A stretch of 64,000 nucleotides of DNA from CAYQLT01 sp964418425 (GTDB lineage Bacteria > Bacillota > Limnochordia > Limnochordales > Geochordaceae), in NCBI GenBank assembly GCA_964418425.1, contig CAYQLT010000012.1:5463-69462 (forward strand), written 5' to 3'. The notes beneath the pieces are model-generated. The model ran no database searches and had not been told where the DNA came from. It saw only the letters and a list, made by a program, of their open reading frames with translations. The position numbers and the translations under genes were made by a program. Shown here piece by piece: positions 8,615-16,826 of the stretch. Each line of letters opens with the position of its first letter. Positions within the stretch are counted from its first letter, which is position 1.

Positions 8615-9181
8615 TTAGCCGCAGGCGCGGCCTCGACCCCGCGGCGGGCCGGCGCCTCCCGGGGGGTTGCACGGCCTGCGGCCCGGGATGTGGGGCGCCA
8701 CCAGCACGTGGCAGACCACCACCGCATCCTCCCCGTTGCCGAAAAACGAGGGACAGACCCCCACCTGAACCCACCCCAGCCGCTCGAGCAGCGCCAGCTG
8801 CGGCAGGTTGGAAACCCGAACCTCCCCTGCAAACCAGCAGGCTCCCCGCGCGGCGGCCACCCGGTCGGCGGCCTGCTGCACCGCGGTGCCCAGCCCCTGG
8901 CGGCGAAACTGCGGGTCGACGGCCATGCTGATGGTGTGGGCGAGGGGGCCCATCAGCCGGAACCCGATGTAGGCGGCCACCTGCCCGGCGCGGCGGGCCA
9001 CCACGTAGCACGTGCCGGGCCGAACCCACAGTGCGGCCAGCCCCGCAAGGGAGAGGGGCTCGGGAAAGCAAACCCGCTCCAGCCGGGCGATCTGGGGCAG
9101 ATCCCCGACCCGACCCCGATCCACCACGTACGGGCCGAAGGCGAAAGGAAGCTCCGGCCAGCGCTGCCGCCGCGCAGCCAT
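8615..9181 (-). CDS. GNAT-family N-acetyltransferase (RimI-like)
   Basis: 188 aa. The acetyl-CoA binding motif A is SMAVDPQFRRQGLGTAV near residues 85-100, followed by FAGEVRVSNLPQLALLERLGW, the arrangement seen in RimI-type protein N-acetyltransferases. The end (GNGEDAVVVCHVL) also fits RimI. The C-terminal 30 residues are Gly/Pro/Arg-rich and probably disordered. It is the last gene of the eamA-hflK-hflC-methyltransferase run, 13 bp behind the methyltransferase. Family membership is clear; the acceptor protein is not. Confidence 0.75.
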   Translation of the reverse strand: MAARRQRWPELPFAFGPYVVDRGRVGDLPQIARLERVCFPEPLSLAGLAALWVRPGTCYVVARRAGQVAAYIGFRLMGPLAHTISMAVDPQFRRQGLGTAVQQAADRVAAARGACWFAGEVRVSNLPQLALLERLGWVQVGVCPSFFGNGEDAVVVCHVLVAPHIPGRRPCNPPGGAGPPRGRGRACG

Positions 9182-9194
9182 CCCATCGGGCAGG

Positions 9195-9836
9195 CTATGG
9201 CGCCGAACGCGGCACGATGACCCAGGCGTACTGCTCCTCCTGGTCGCTCACCTCCCGCTCCACCCGCCACCCGGTGGCGCCAAGCCACGCGCGAAGCTGC
9301 CAGCGGGGGATGCGGCGCTCGAGGGGCGGGCCGATGGCGCCTGCTCCATCGGGATCGAACTCGGCCACCAGGGCCGCCCCGCTCGGGCGCAGCAGCGAGG
9401 CGGCCCGCCTGAGCACCGCCGCAGGGTCGGGCACGTGGTGGAGGACATGGGTGAGAAACAGGCCGTCTACGGGCTCCGGCAGCTCCACGTGGGCCGCATC
9501 CGCCAGGACCGAATGCAGCCGGGCGAGGGGAGTACCCTCGCGCAGTTGCTCCTGCCACCGGGCCGCCAGAAAGGCCAGCGCCCCGGGCTCGGTGTCCACC
9601 GCATACATGCGCCCTTGCGGCCCCAGAAGCCGGCCCACCGCAAGGGCGGTGAGCCCGGGGCCGCAGCCGATGTCGGCCGCGGCGCCCCCGACAGGTAGCC
9701 GAAGCTCCGCCGCCCATCTCTCGATGAGGTGGCGGCGGGCAGCCTGCCGCTGGAACATGCGGCTCCAGCGGTCGTCCGGGGTAAGGCCGTCCTCTCCCGG
9801 GCGCGTGCCGAAGGCTTCTCGTCCGTCCACCGCCAA
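9195..9836 (-). CDS. Class I SAM-dependent methyltransferase
   Basis: 213 aa Rossmann methyltransferase of the UbiE/Methyltransf_11 type. Motif I is AADIGCGPGLTALA near residue 55, motif II the acidic AVDTEP, and motif post-II LFLTHVLHHVPDP. The N-terminal FQRQAARRHLIERW resembles ArsM/UbiE-like enzymes, but no substrate-defining Cys or quinone-specific residues are visible. TTG at 9836 follows AAAGGATGGGA. It sits in a compact operon downstream of hflC, 27 bp away. Confidence 0.75.
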   Translation of the reverse strand: MAVDGREAFGTRPGEDGLTPDDRWSRMFQRQAARRHLIERWAAELRLPVGGAAADIGCGPGLTALAVGRLLGPQGRMYAVDTEPGALAFLAARWQEQLREGTPLARLHSVLADAAHVELPEPVDGLFLTHVLHHVPDPAAVLRRAASLLRPSGAALVAEFDPDGAGAIGPPLERRIPRWQLRAWLGATGWRVEREVSDQEEQYAWVIVPRSAP

Positions 9837-9863
9837 GACTTCCCATCCTTTCGAGTCGGTGCC

Positions 9864-10748
9864 CTACCGGCGTGCCGACGCCGGCCCCTGGCCTGCGTAA
9901 TTGAGGAGATAACGCAGAAAGTCCGAGCCCGTGTCCATCACCACCACCGACTCGGAGGCCAACGTGGCCTGGTACGTTTCCAGGCTCCGCACGAACGCGT
10001 AGAACTCCGGATCCTCGCTGAACGCCTGGGCGTAGATGCGCGCGGCCTCCGCGTCCCCCTCGCCCCGGATGATCTGAGCCTGGCGGTACGCTTCGGCCAG
10101 AAGGACCTCCCGCTGGCGATCCGCCTCGGCCCGGATGGCCGCGGCGCGCTCCTCCCCTTCGGCCCGATACTGCTTGGCCTGGCGCTCCCGCTCGGTGCGC
10201 ATGCGCTCGAAGACGGCCTGCTCGTTCTCCTCGGGCAGGTCCGCTTTCTTGATGCGCACGTCCACGACCTGGATGCCGTACTCCCGGGTCTTGCGGTCGG
10301 CCGCCTGGGTTACGTTGTCGGTGATGCTGCTGCGTCCCGACGACACGATGGTGGAAAGGTCGTAGCGGCCCAGCTCGACGCGCAGCTCCGAGTAGATGAT
10401 GTCGTCCAGCCGGGCCTGGGCACCCGGGATGTCCCGCACCGTCTGCAGAAAGCGCACAGGTTCCACGATGCGCCAGCGGGCGTAATTGTCCACCACCAGC
10501 GTCTTCTTGTCCTGGGTGATGATCACCGTCGGTTCCGCGTCATACTCCAGAAGCCGCCGGTCAAACATGACCGCCGTCTGAAAAGGGTTGGGCAGCTTGA
10601 AGTGCAGGCCCGGTTCCGTGATTTCCCGCACCGGCCTCCCGAACTGGGTGATCACCGCCTGCTGCGTGGCATCCACCACCACAAACGGCCGCAAAAGCAA
10701 AACCACGGCCACAAGCCCGACGAATACCCATCCCAACGCACGTGTCAT
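9864..10748 (-). CDS. hflC: Protease modulator HflC (SPFH/band 7)
   Basis: 294 aa. One N-terminal transmembrane helix (GWVFVGLVAVVLLLRPFVVV) is followed by an SPFH domain beginning VDATQQAVITQFGRP and a long charged coiled coil (ERMRTERERQAKQYRAEGEE), which is the HflC plan. The C-terminus has FYAFVRSLETYQ, diagnostic for HflC. It should assemble with HflK into a membrane cage that regulates FtsH. Its ATG overlaps the hflK stop (ATGA). Confidence 0.93.
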   Translation of the reverse strand: MTRALGWVFVGLVAVVLLLRPFVVVDATQQAVITQFGRPVREITEPGLHFKLPNPFQTAVMFDRRLLEYDAEPTVIITQDKKTLVVDNYARWRIVEPVRFLQTVRDIPGAQARLDDIIYSELRVELGRYDLSTIVSSGRSSITDNVTQAADRKTREYGIQVVDVRIKKADLPEENEQAVFERMRTERERQAKQYRAEGEERAAAIRAEADRQREVLLAEAYRQAQIIRGEGDAEAARIYAQAFSEDPEFYAFVRSLETYQATLASESVVVMDTGSDFLRYLLNYAGQGPASARR

Positions 10749-11851
10749 CGGCCGCTGCCCCCCGTCCCCGCGCCGGCGGTGCCTGCGGCGGCCCCCTGCC
10801 GGGAGGTCGCCGGGCTGCCGGAGCCCGGTGGCCCCGACCCCGCTGCCGCGCCGCGAGCACCTTGCGCCAGCGGCCCCAGATCCAAAAGCGGCAGCAGGCG
10901 CTCGGTCTGACCTCCATCCACGATCACCTTGCGCACCGAGGGCAGGACGGCCTGCAGCGTCTCCAGGTGAAGCCGAACCCGGGTGACCTCCGGGCTCTTG
11001 CGGTATTCCTGGGCCAGCAGGCGGAAGCGCTCGGCGTCACCCTGCGCCCGGGCGATCCGGGCCGCTTTATAGGCTTCCGCTTCCCGCAAGATGCGCTGGG
11101 CTTCGCCCCGGGCCCTGGGGATGACGTCGTTGGCGTAGGCTTCGGCCTGGTTGACGATGCGCACCTGATCTTCCCTCGCGCTGGCCACGTCTTTGAAAGC
11201 CGCCACGACGGGATCGGGCGGGTGCACGTCCTGAAGCTGCACCGCCACCACCTGGATGCCCGCGTCGTAGCTGTCCAGGATGCTCTGGATGAGCTCCCGG
11301 GTCTCCTCCTGCACCTGCGCCTTTCCCACGGTGAGGACGTCATCGATGGCGTGCGCGCCCACCACCTGGCGCAGCGCCGCCTGGCTTGCCCCCCGCACCG
11401 CCCGATCGGGCTCCCGGACGTTGAAGAGATAGGCGGCCGCGTCCTTCACCCGGTACTGCACGATGACTTCCGCTACCACGATGTTTTCATCACCGGTCAG
11501 CATCAGGGATTCCTCGGGAACCGAGCGGTACTGAGGCGGCGGCCCCGGCGAGATGGTGCGAAACCCCAGCTCGATCCGGCGAACCACCGTCACAGGTACC
11601 CGGGTCACCCGCTCGATGGGCCAGGGCAGGCGGTAGTGGAGCCCCGGGTCGGTGGTGGCCACGTGCCTGCCGAACCGCCGCACGACCCCCTGCTCGGCGG
11701 GGCCCACCGAATAGACGCCGGTCAAAAGCCACACCACCGCGGCGGCCGCCACCAGGCCCGTCCAGCGAACCCGGTCCAGCCGCCGCAGCACCTGCGACGG
11801 CCGGAGAAGTGGGCCACCCTCTCCATGCCCGGGGCCCATGTCGAAACCCAT
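10745..11851 (-). CDS. hflK: FtsH protease activity modulator HflK (SPFH/band 7)
   Basis: 368 aa. A short Gly-rich N-terminus (MGFDMGPGHGEGG), one transmembrane helix (WTGLVAAAAVVWLLTGVYSV) and the SPFH domain GPAEQGVVRRFGR typify HflK, followed by a coiled coil (DVASAREDQVRIVNQAEAYA) and a Gly/Ala-rich tail. ATG at 11851 is chosen because AGGAGG lies 10 nt upstream; a longer reading to 11914 adds an Arg-rich segment without ribosome binding site. It forms a hetero-oligomer with the overlapping hflC. Confidence 0.93.
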   Translation of the reverse strand: MGFDMGPGHGEGGPLLRPSQVLRRLDRVRWTGLVAAAAVVWLLTGVYSVGPAEQGVVRRFGRHVATTDPGLHYRLPWPIERVTRVPVTVVRRIELGFRTISPGPPPQYRSVPEESLMLTGDENIVVAEVIVQYRVKDAAAYLFNVREPDRAVRGASQAALRQVVGAHAIDDVLTVGKAQVQEETRELIQSILDSYDAGIQVVAVQLQDVHPPDPVVAAFKDVASAREDQVRIVNQAEAYANDVIPRARGEAQRILREAEAYKAARIARAQGDAERFRLLAQEYRKSPEVTRVRLHLETLQAVLPSVRKVIVDGGQTERLLPLLDLGPLAQGARGAAAGSGPPGSGSPATSRQGAAAGTAGAGTGGSGR

Positions 11852-11885
11852 CCGTGCAGGCCTCCTTTCGTCTCTCGCAAGAGGT

Positions 11886-12803
11886 TCACGGGTCCTGGGC
11901 GCACTGGGGCCCATTCGTAGCCATTCGGCCGCCGGCTGCCTGTTCCTGTCCGGGCCGGACTGCCGCCAGGGTGCCCGCGCCCGCCACCGCGACAGCCAGG
12001 ATCACCAGAGCGGCTCCCACCGCCTGGGCTGTGCCCGGACGCTCTTCGAGTACCGTCCAGGCCAGCAGGACGGCAGTGAGGGGCTCCACCGCCGAGAGGA
12101 CCGAGGCCGCAGCCGGTCCGACCCGGGCGATCCCGGCCAGCAGGGCCGTGATGGCGTAGGCAGTGCAGACGACTCCCAGGATGCTGGCGATGGCCCACGC
12201 CGTTGCGTCCATCCGGGCAAAAGGGAGGCCGGTGGCCAGCGCGCCCAGCAGCGCTGCCACGCAGGCCCCGCCGATGACGCCCCGGGAGCTAACCGAGGAG
12301 GGAAGGCGCGCCGTGATCCGGCCGCTGGCCGCGACGAAGAGCGCATAAGAGACCGAGGCGAGCAAGGCCAGTGCGACGCCGAGCCCATGGGTCTGTGCTG
12401 GGCCCTGACCCGACCCTACCACCAGGGCCGAGCCGAAGACGGCCGCGCCGAGCGCAAGCGCCTCGGCGGGCGACGGGAGGCGGCGCCTCTCGAGCGCCGC
12501 GGCGAGGTGGACCAGAGCCGGGTAGGTGTACATGAGCGGGGCGGCAACGCTGGCCGGGGCAAACTGCAGGGCGGCGAAGAACGCCAGGGAGGCACCTCCA
12601 TAGCCCACCAGGCCCAGCAGGAAGGTGTGCAGCCGATCCCGCAGGGGTGGTGACGGCCTTTTGCGGGTCACCGCCGCCAGGAGCGCCCACGCCAGGGCGA
12701 AGCGGACGGCCAGCAACGTGAACGGGGAGGCGCCGTGCGCGTAGGCGACCCCGGCCAGTGCGGGCATCGCTCCGAAGGCGGCCGCGGAACTCAAGACCAG
12801 CAC
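11886..12803 (-). CDS. EamA/DMT-family transporter (10 TM)
   Basis: About 305 aa with ten predicted helices arranged as two EamA repeats (first: SSAAAFGAMPALAGVAYAHG; second: GLGVALALLASVSYALFVAA). The repeat ends PLMYTYPALVHLAAAL and LSAVEPLTAVLLAWTVLEE are classic DMT signatures. The substrate is unknown. GTG at 12803 after GGGGAG is my preferred start because upstream residues of the open frame are Pro/Arg-rich and lack membrane character. It probably leads the operon with hflK (34 bp apart). Confidence 0.82.
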   Translation of the reverse strand: MLVLSSAAAFGAMPALAGVAYAHGASPFTLLAVRFALAWALLAAVTRKRPSPPLRDRLHTFLLGLVGYGGASLAFFAALQFAPASVAAPLMYTYPALVHLAAALERRRLPSPAEALALGAAVFGSALVVGSGQGPAQTHGLGVALALLASVSYALFVAASGRITARLPSSVSSRGVIGGACVAALLGALATGLPFARMDATAWAIASILGVVCTAYAITALLAGIARVGPAAASVLSAVEPLTAVLLAWTVLEERPGTAQAVGAALVILAVAVAGAGTLAAVRPGQEQAAGGRMATNGPQCAQDP

Positions 12804-13152
12804 AAGCCCCGCTCCCCGGCGAGCAGCAAGCGCCCGGCGCGGCCGGCCCTGGAGAACACCTGTCGTGTCGGGCGCCAGCAACCGCCTGCACCCTCCCTGT
12901 CCGCAAGGCTGTGGACGAACCTTCCGGGCCGGTCCAGGGTACCGCCCGTCGCCTGCGGGCGCAAGGGCGGGGTCGGGCTGGTCCGGGCAGCGCAGCGTAT
13001 CCGGACTTTGCAGACGGGGGCAGATTCGAGGGCGGCATGGTAAACTTGGGCGCGCGGTGCGGCGCCTCTTGGGTGCTCTCCGGCGGGTCAGGGTGGCAGA
13101 CGGGGGGCGGCGGCGCCCCGGAGCAGGCTGTGGGTTCGGGGGGAGGCGGAAG
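12804..13152. other. Divergent intergenic region eamA / meaB
   Basis: About 350 bp between two divergent genes, which should hold both promoters. I could not pick out convincing -10/-35 pairs on either strand. An open frame crosses the region but its translation is Pro/Arg-rich and reads as antisense filler. Confidence 0.4.
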
Positions 13153-14169
13153 GTGCAGCCGATGGAGGGGGACCTCGCCGGGCGGGTGAGGTCGGGCGAT
13201 CGGGCGGCTTTGGCCCGGGCCCTTACGCTGGTGGAAAACGGCGTGGACGATGGCGGCGACGAGGTGGCGATGGCGGCGCTGCTCACGGGAAGGGTCCGCG
13301 CGCACGTGGTGGGGGTGACGGGCTCGCCCGGGGCCGGCAAGAGCACGCTCATCGGTCAGCTGGCCCGCCGCCTGCGCCAGAGCGGGCTCCGGGTGGGCAT
13401 CCTGGCGGTGGATCCGACCAGTCCCTTCTCGGGCGGGGCCGTGCTGGGCGATCGGCTCCGCATGGCCTTGAGCGCGGACGACCCGGGGCTGTTCATGCGC
13501 AGCGTGGCCAGCCGGGGCCAGCAGGGCGGCGTGGCGCTGGCGGTGTTCGGCATGGTGAGGGTGCTGGACGCGGCCGGCATGGAGGTCATCTTCGTGGAAA
13601 CCGTCGGCGCGGGGCAAAACGACGTGGCCGTGCTCGGGGTAGCCGATACGGTGCTTTTGGTCATCAACCCCGGCTCCGGGGACGAGATCCAGGCCCTCAA
13701 GGCGGGGGTCATCGAGATTGGGGACGTGGTGGTGGTCCACAAAGCGGACCTTCCCGCTGCCGACGAGGCCTACCGGGCTCTTGTGGCCATCTTGCGCATG
13801 GGCCAGCCGTCTGCTTCAGGCTGGGAGGTGCCCATCCTGATGGCCTCCTCCGTGCGGGGGTCCGGGCTGGAGGACATCCTGGGGGCCCTCCGGCGCCACC
13901 GCGAGTTCCTGGCCGGGGGGCCGGCCGGGCAAAGCCGAAGGCGGCTGCAGGCGGAGTGGGAGTTGAAGGCCGCTTTGGAGGCGGCGGTGGACGCCCACAT
14001 CGTCCGCCCCGCGAAGGCCGAGGGCCGCTGGGAGGCTCTGGCGAGAGCGATTGCGGCCGGGCAGCTCTCCTCAGCCCGGGCGGCTGCGGCCTTGCTGGAC
14101 GCAGGCCGCACGCAAGCGGCGTCCCATGGGCCTGGCAGCTTCAGCGGAGGCGAGGCCCGGCGGCTGTGA
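13153..14169 (+). CDS. meaB: Methylmalonyl-CoA mutase-associated GTPase MeaB (G3E P-loop)
   Basis: 338 aa. Walker A GSPGAGKSTLIGQL, the switch segment AVDPTSPFSGGAVLGDRLRM, ETVGAGQND and the G4-like HKADLP are those of the MeaB/ArgK GTPases that chaperone adenosylcobalamin-dependent acyl-CoA mutases. G4 is HKAD rather than the usual NKAD, a small departure in the guanine-recognition loop. GTG at 13153 has GGAGG six bases upstream; ATG at 13162 is a close alternative. No mutase or cobalamin gene lies in the window, so the client is elsewhere. Its stop overlaps the start of the M24 gene (GTGA). Confidence 0.88.
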   Translation: MQPMEGDLAGRVRSGDRAALARALTLVENGVDDGGDEVAMAALLTGRVRAHVVGVTGSPGAGKSTLIGQLARRLRQSGLRVGILAVDPTSPFSGGAVLGDRLRMALSADDPGLFMRSVASRGQQGGVALAVFGMVRVLDAAGMEVIFVETVGAGQNDVAVLGVADTVLLVINPGSGDEIQALKAGVIEIGDVVVVHKADLPAADEAYRALVAILRMGQPSASGWEVPILMASSVRGSGLEDILGALRRHREFLAGGPAGQSRRRLQAEWELKAALEAAVDAHIVRPAKAEGRWEALARAIAAGQLSSARAAAALLDAGRTQAASHGPGSFSGGEARRL

Positions 14170-15410
14170 AGGGCGGCGAAGTGCCGCCGGCCCCGGGGCC
14201 GCTCGAAGCCAACGCCTGCGAACCGCCGGAGCTTCAGGCCCCGCCGCCGGTGAGCGAGCAAGAGGTGCGGGCCCGCCAGGAGCGTGCCCGGCAGGAGGCG
14301 GCCGCACGGGGCTTGGGCGCGTTGCTGGTGGCCGGGCGCTCTTTTTACGACCGGGTGGGCGACCTCGCCTACCTCACCCGCCACTTCCCGCCGTTTCCGG
14401 CCACGGCTCACGCCCCTGGCCATGTGGCCTGGGGTCACGGCTTTCTGCTCCTGCCGTGCGGGACGGGCCCCGCCATGCTGGTCGTGGACCCGGCCGGGGT
14501 GCGCCCGGACCTGGCGGTCGCCGACGAGGTGCTGCAGGGGACGGACCTGGCGGCTTTGCTGGCGGGGGCGCTTGAGCGCCTGCGGCTGGCCACGGGCCGG
14601 GTGGGCGTGGTGGGAGACGACCTGTGGCCGGCGGCGCTGCGGGAAGCGCTGTCTGTGCGACTGCCGGCTCTGGAGCTCGTGGCGGCCGACGACCTGGTTC
14701 GTTCGATGCGCCGGCTCAAAAGCCCGGCGGAGCTGGCTCTGCTGCGCCACGCCGCGCAGGTGGCCGACCGCGGCTTGCGGGCAGCTCTTGGGGCGGCGGT
14801 CCCGGGCGCGACGGAGCGGCAGGTCTCCGCCGCAGGCACCGCCGCGGCCCTGGAGGGCGGCGCGGACTTCGTGCGGTACCTGCGGGTGCACTCGGGCCCC
14901 TGGTCGGCGGCCGGTTCGCGCTGGCCCCCGGCCACCGGGCGGCGGCTTGAGGCGGGCGAACTGCTGGCGCTGGACATCATCGGGGCCTGCGGCGGCTACC
15001 AGTTTGACGTCCTGCGCTCGACGGCGGTGGGCGGGCGGGCGGCGGATCCCGAGAGGCGGAAGCTGCTCGAGGCGGTGCTGGAGGCCGTGGAGGCGTCGGT
15101 GGCCCAGGCCAGGCCCGGTCGCACGTGCGACGATGTGGTTCAGGCAGGGCTTTCCCGGCTGGCCGCACGGGGCCTGGGGGCGCACGCCCGAACGTTTGCT
15201 GGGCACGGCATCGGGCTCGAGACCGTGGAGGAGCCGTGGCTGGTGGCCGGCAACCGAACCCCGCTGCAGCCCGGGATGGTCCTCTGCATCGAGCCCGGAT
15301 GTTACATCCCGGGCTGGGGTGGAGCCAGCATCGAGCAGGAGGTGGTGGTCACCGAGGGCGAGCCGGAGGTGATCACCCCCACTCCGGTGCGGCTGTGGAC
15401 CGATTCCTGA
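14166..15410 (+). CDS. M24-family metallopeptidase (Xaa-Pro aminopeptidase-like)
   Basis: 414 aa with a creatinase-like N-terminal domain and the pita-bread catalytic domain. All five metal ligands are visible: two Asp in ALDIIGACGGYQFDVLRS, His in FAGHGIGLETVEEP, Glu in CIEPGCY and Glu in SIEQEVVV. It likely removes N-terminal residues before Pro, or handles a related substrate. The GTG at 14166 overlaps the meaB stop by 4 bp, which suggests translational coupling, although no strong ribosome binding site is present; GTG at 14250 is an alternative. Confidence 0.83.
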   Translation: MKGGEVPPAPGPLEANACEPPELQAPPPVSEQEVRARQERARQEAAARGLGALLVAGRSFYDRVGDLAYLTRHFPPFPATAHAPGHVAWGHGFLLLPCGTGPAMLVVDPAGVRPDLAVADEVLQGTDLAALLAGALERLRLATGRVGVVGDDLWPAALREALSVRLPALELVAADDLVRSMRRLKSPAELALLRHAAQVADRGLRAALGAAVPGATERQVSAAGTAAALEGGADFVRYLRVHSGPWSAAGSRWPPATGRRLEAGELLALDIIGACGGYQFDVLRSTAVGGRAADPERRKLLEAVLEAVEASVAQARPGRTCDDVVQAGLSRLAARGLGAHARTFAGHGIGLETVEEPWLVAGNRTPLQPGMVLCIEPGCYIPGWGGASIEQEVVVTEGEPEVITPTPVRLWTDS

Positions 15411-15426
15411 ACGATGGCCCCTTGCT

Positions 15427-16416
15427 TCAGGCGCAGCGCCCGCCCTGACCGAGCACAGAGAGCGCGGCGTGGGCCGCGGCACGAACGCCGGGGTGGGCGT
15501 CCTCCAGGGCCTGGCGCAGGGCCTGTTCGGCCGGGCGGGCTGCGGACCCGAAAAGCTGCAGCGCCCGGGCTGCCTCCTCCCGCAGGTCCGGCTGCGGCTG
15601 GGAGAGCATCCGCACGTACATGGGGACGGCCGCCTCCAGGGCGGGGCGCATGGTCTTGAGCAGGTGGGCGCAGCGCCACCGGATGGCCTCTTCGGGGCGC
15701 CCCAGCCCCCGCAGGAGCGGCGCGATAGACCGGGGCCCCAAGACCCACAGCACCCAGGCTACCGGATCCCGCAGGCTGCCGTCCGGGTAGCCTAGCATGT
15801 CCACCAGGACGTCGAGGAGGCGGTCCACGCCGGGAAGGCCTTCCAGGGGCTCGCCGGCCGGGGCGCTGACAGGTTTCAGACGCCGGCGGCGGCGCACGAC
15901 GGCTTCCAGCGCCTCGGCCACCTGCGGGTCCACCTGGGCCCTGGCGACCCGGCGCAACTCCTCCAGGGCCTCGTCGGTGCCGCGGGCGGCCCGGTAAGGT
16001 CGGGCGGTGGTCATCGCGTCGAAGGCGTCCACGGCCGCCACGATCCGGCTGGCAAGAGGGATGGCCTCTCCCTGCCGCCCCTCAGGGTAACCCGTGCCGT
16101 CCCACCGCTCGTGGTGATGCCGGACCGCCGCCTGCAGCTCGGGGCTGGCGCCCACCCTGGCCAGCATCTGCGCCCCCACGGTGCTGTGAAGGCGGATGGC
16201 CTGCCACTCCGGGGGCGTCAGCGGGCCCGGCTTGTGGAGAGTGGCCCTCGCCACCACCACCTTGCCCACGTCGTGAAGCAACGCTGCCTGGGCCACCTGG
16301 CGGGTCAGCGCCTCGTCCAGCTCCAGGGTGCGGGCGACCGAGAAGCTGAGCTGGACTACCCGGAGCAGGTGCTGGCGGGTCTCTCCCGAGACGACCGCGA
16401 CGGTCTCCATCTCCAT
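15427..16416 (-). CDS. HD-GYP phosphodiesterase domain fused to HEAT-like repeats
   Basis: About 329 aa. Residues roughly 20-170 are an HD-GYP domain with ALLHDVGKVVV, LHSTVGAQML and the signature HHHERWDGTGYPEG, typical of cyclic-di-GMP (or cGAMP) phosphodiesterases. Residues about 195-325 form HEAT-like repeats (GPRSIAPLLRGLGRPEEAIR, EAAVPMYVRMLSQP, ALRQALEDAHPGVRAAAHAAL), a protein-interaction scaffold. No sensory or membrane domain is seen. ATG at 16416 follows GGTGAGGG; longer starts lack a ribosome binding site. It converges on the M24 gene with 16 bp between stops. Confidence 0.82.
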   Translation of the reverse strand: MEMETVAVVSGETRQHLLRVVQLSFSVARTLELDEALTRQVAQAALLHDVGKVVVARATLHKPGPLTPPEWQAIRLHSTVGAQMLARVGASPELQAAVRHHHERWDGTGYPEGRQGEAIPLASRIVAAVDAFDAMTTARPYRAARGTDEALEELRRVARAQVDPQVAEALEAVVRRRRRLKPVSAPAGEPLEGLPGVDRLLDVLVDMLGYPDGSLRDPVAWVLWVLGPRSIAPLLRGLGRPEEAIRWRCAHLLKTMRPALEAAVPMYVRMLSQPQPDLREEAARALQLFGSAARPAEQALRQALEDAHPGVRAAAHAALSVLGQGGRCA

Positions 16417-16826
16417 GGCCCTCACCCGCCGTGCGGCCGGTCGGTGGTGGCGGTCGGTAGCCATGGCGAGTTGGGCGATTGGCAGCGCGACCAGCGGACC
16501 GGTGTGTGGCCTGGCTGTTGCGCCCACCCGAGACCGGGAGCCGAGTTGGACATGCCCAGTATACCCCTGGTCTGCCCGGGGCGGCCAGCGAGGGTTGTCC
16601 CGGCCAGGCGGTCCGTTTGTCCCGAGGCGGGCGGCGGCAGGCGCTGACGGCGGTCACGCTCTGCGGTGATTTCCGGCATGGCGCCGGGCGGGTGCGGGCA
16701 GGCGGACTGCAGGGTCTGCCTGAGCTACCAGGGATCGACTGGGGACGGCCGTCCCCTACGTCTTTCCCTTGAGGGCCCGGGTGGCCGGTTCACTAAAGTG
16801 GCCCTGGACGGCGGGGGGCTGAGGTC
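16417..16826. other. Divergent intergenic region HD-GYP / bd-like oxidase, with promoter and palindrome
   Basis: About 410 bp. It holds a perfect 16-bp palindrome GGGGACGGCCGTCCCC at 16741-16756 and, just downstream, a plausible plus-strand promoter: TTGAGG (16769-16774), a 19-bp spacer and TAAAGT (16794-16799). The palindrome lies immediately upstream of the -35, a natural operator position, but palindromes of this size occur by chance a few times per window at this GC content. Confidence 0.4.

Noticed and set aside
6933..9071. 712-codon open frame on the minus strand
   Set aside because: It is antisense to the aminotransferase and MurE-like genes, and its translation is Gly/Pro/His/Arg-rich without any domain; typical of high-GC shadow frames.
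16741..16756. 16-bp palindrome GGGGACGGCCGTCCCC as a proven operator
   Set aside because: Good position, but at this base composition a few such palindromes are expected per 64 kb, so it is noted only as part of the intergenic entry.
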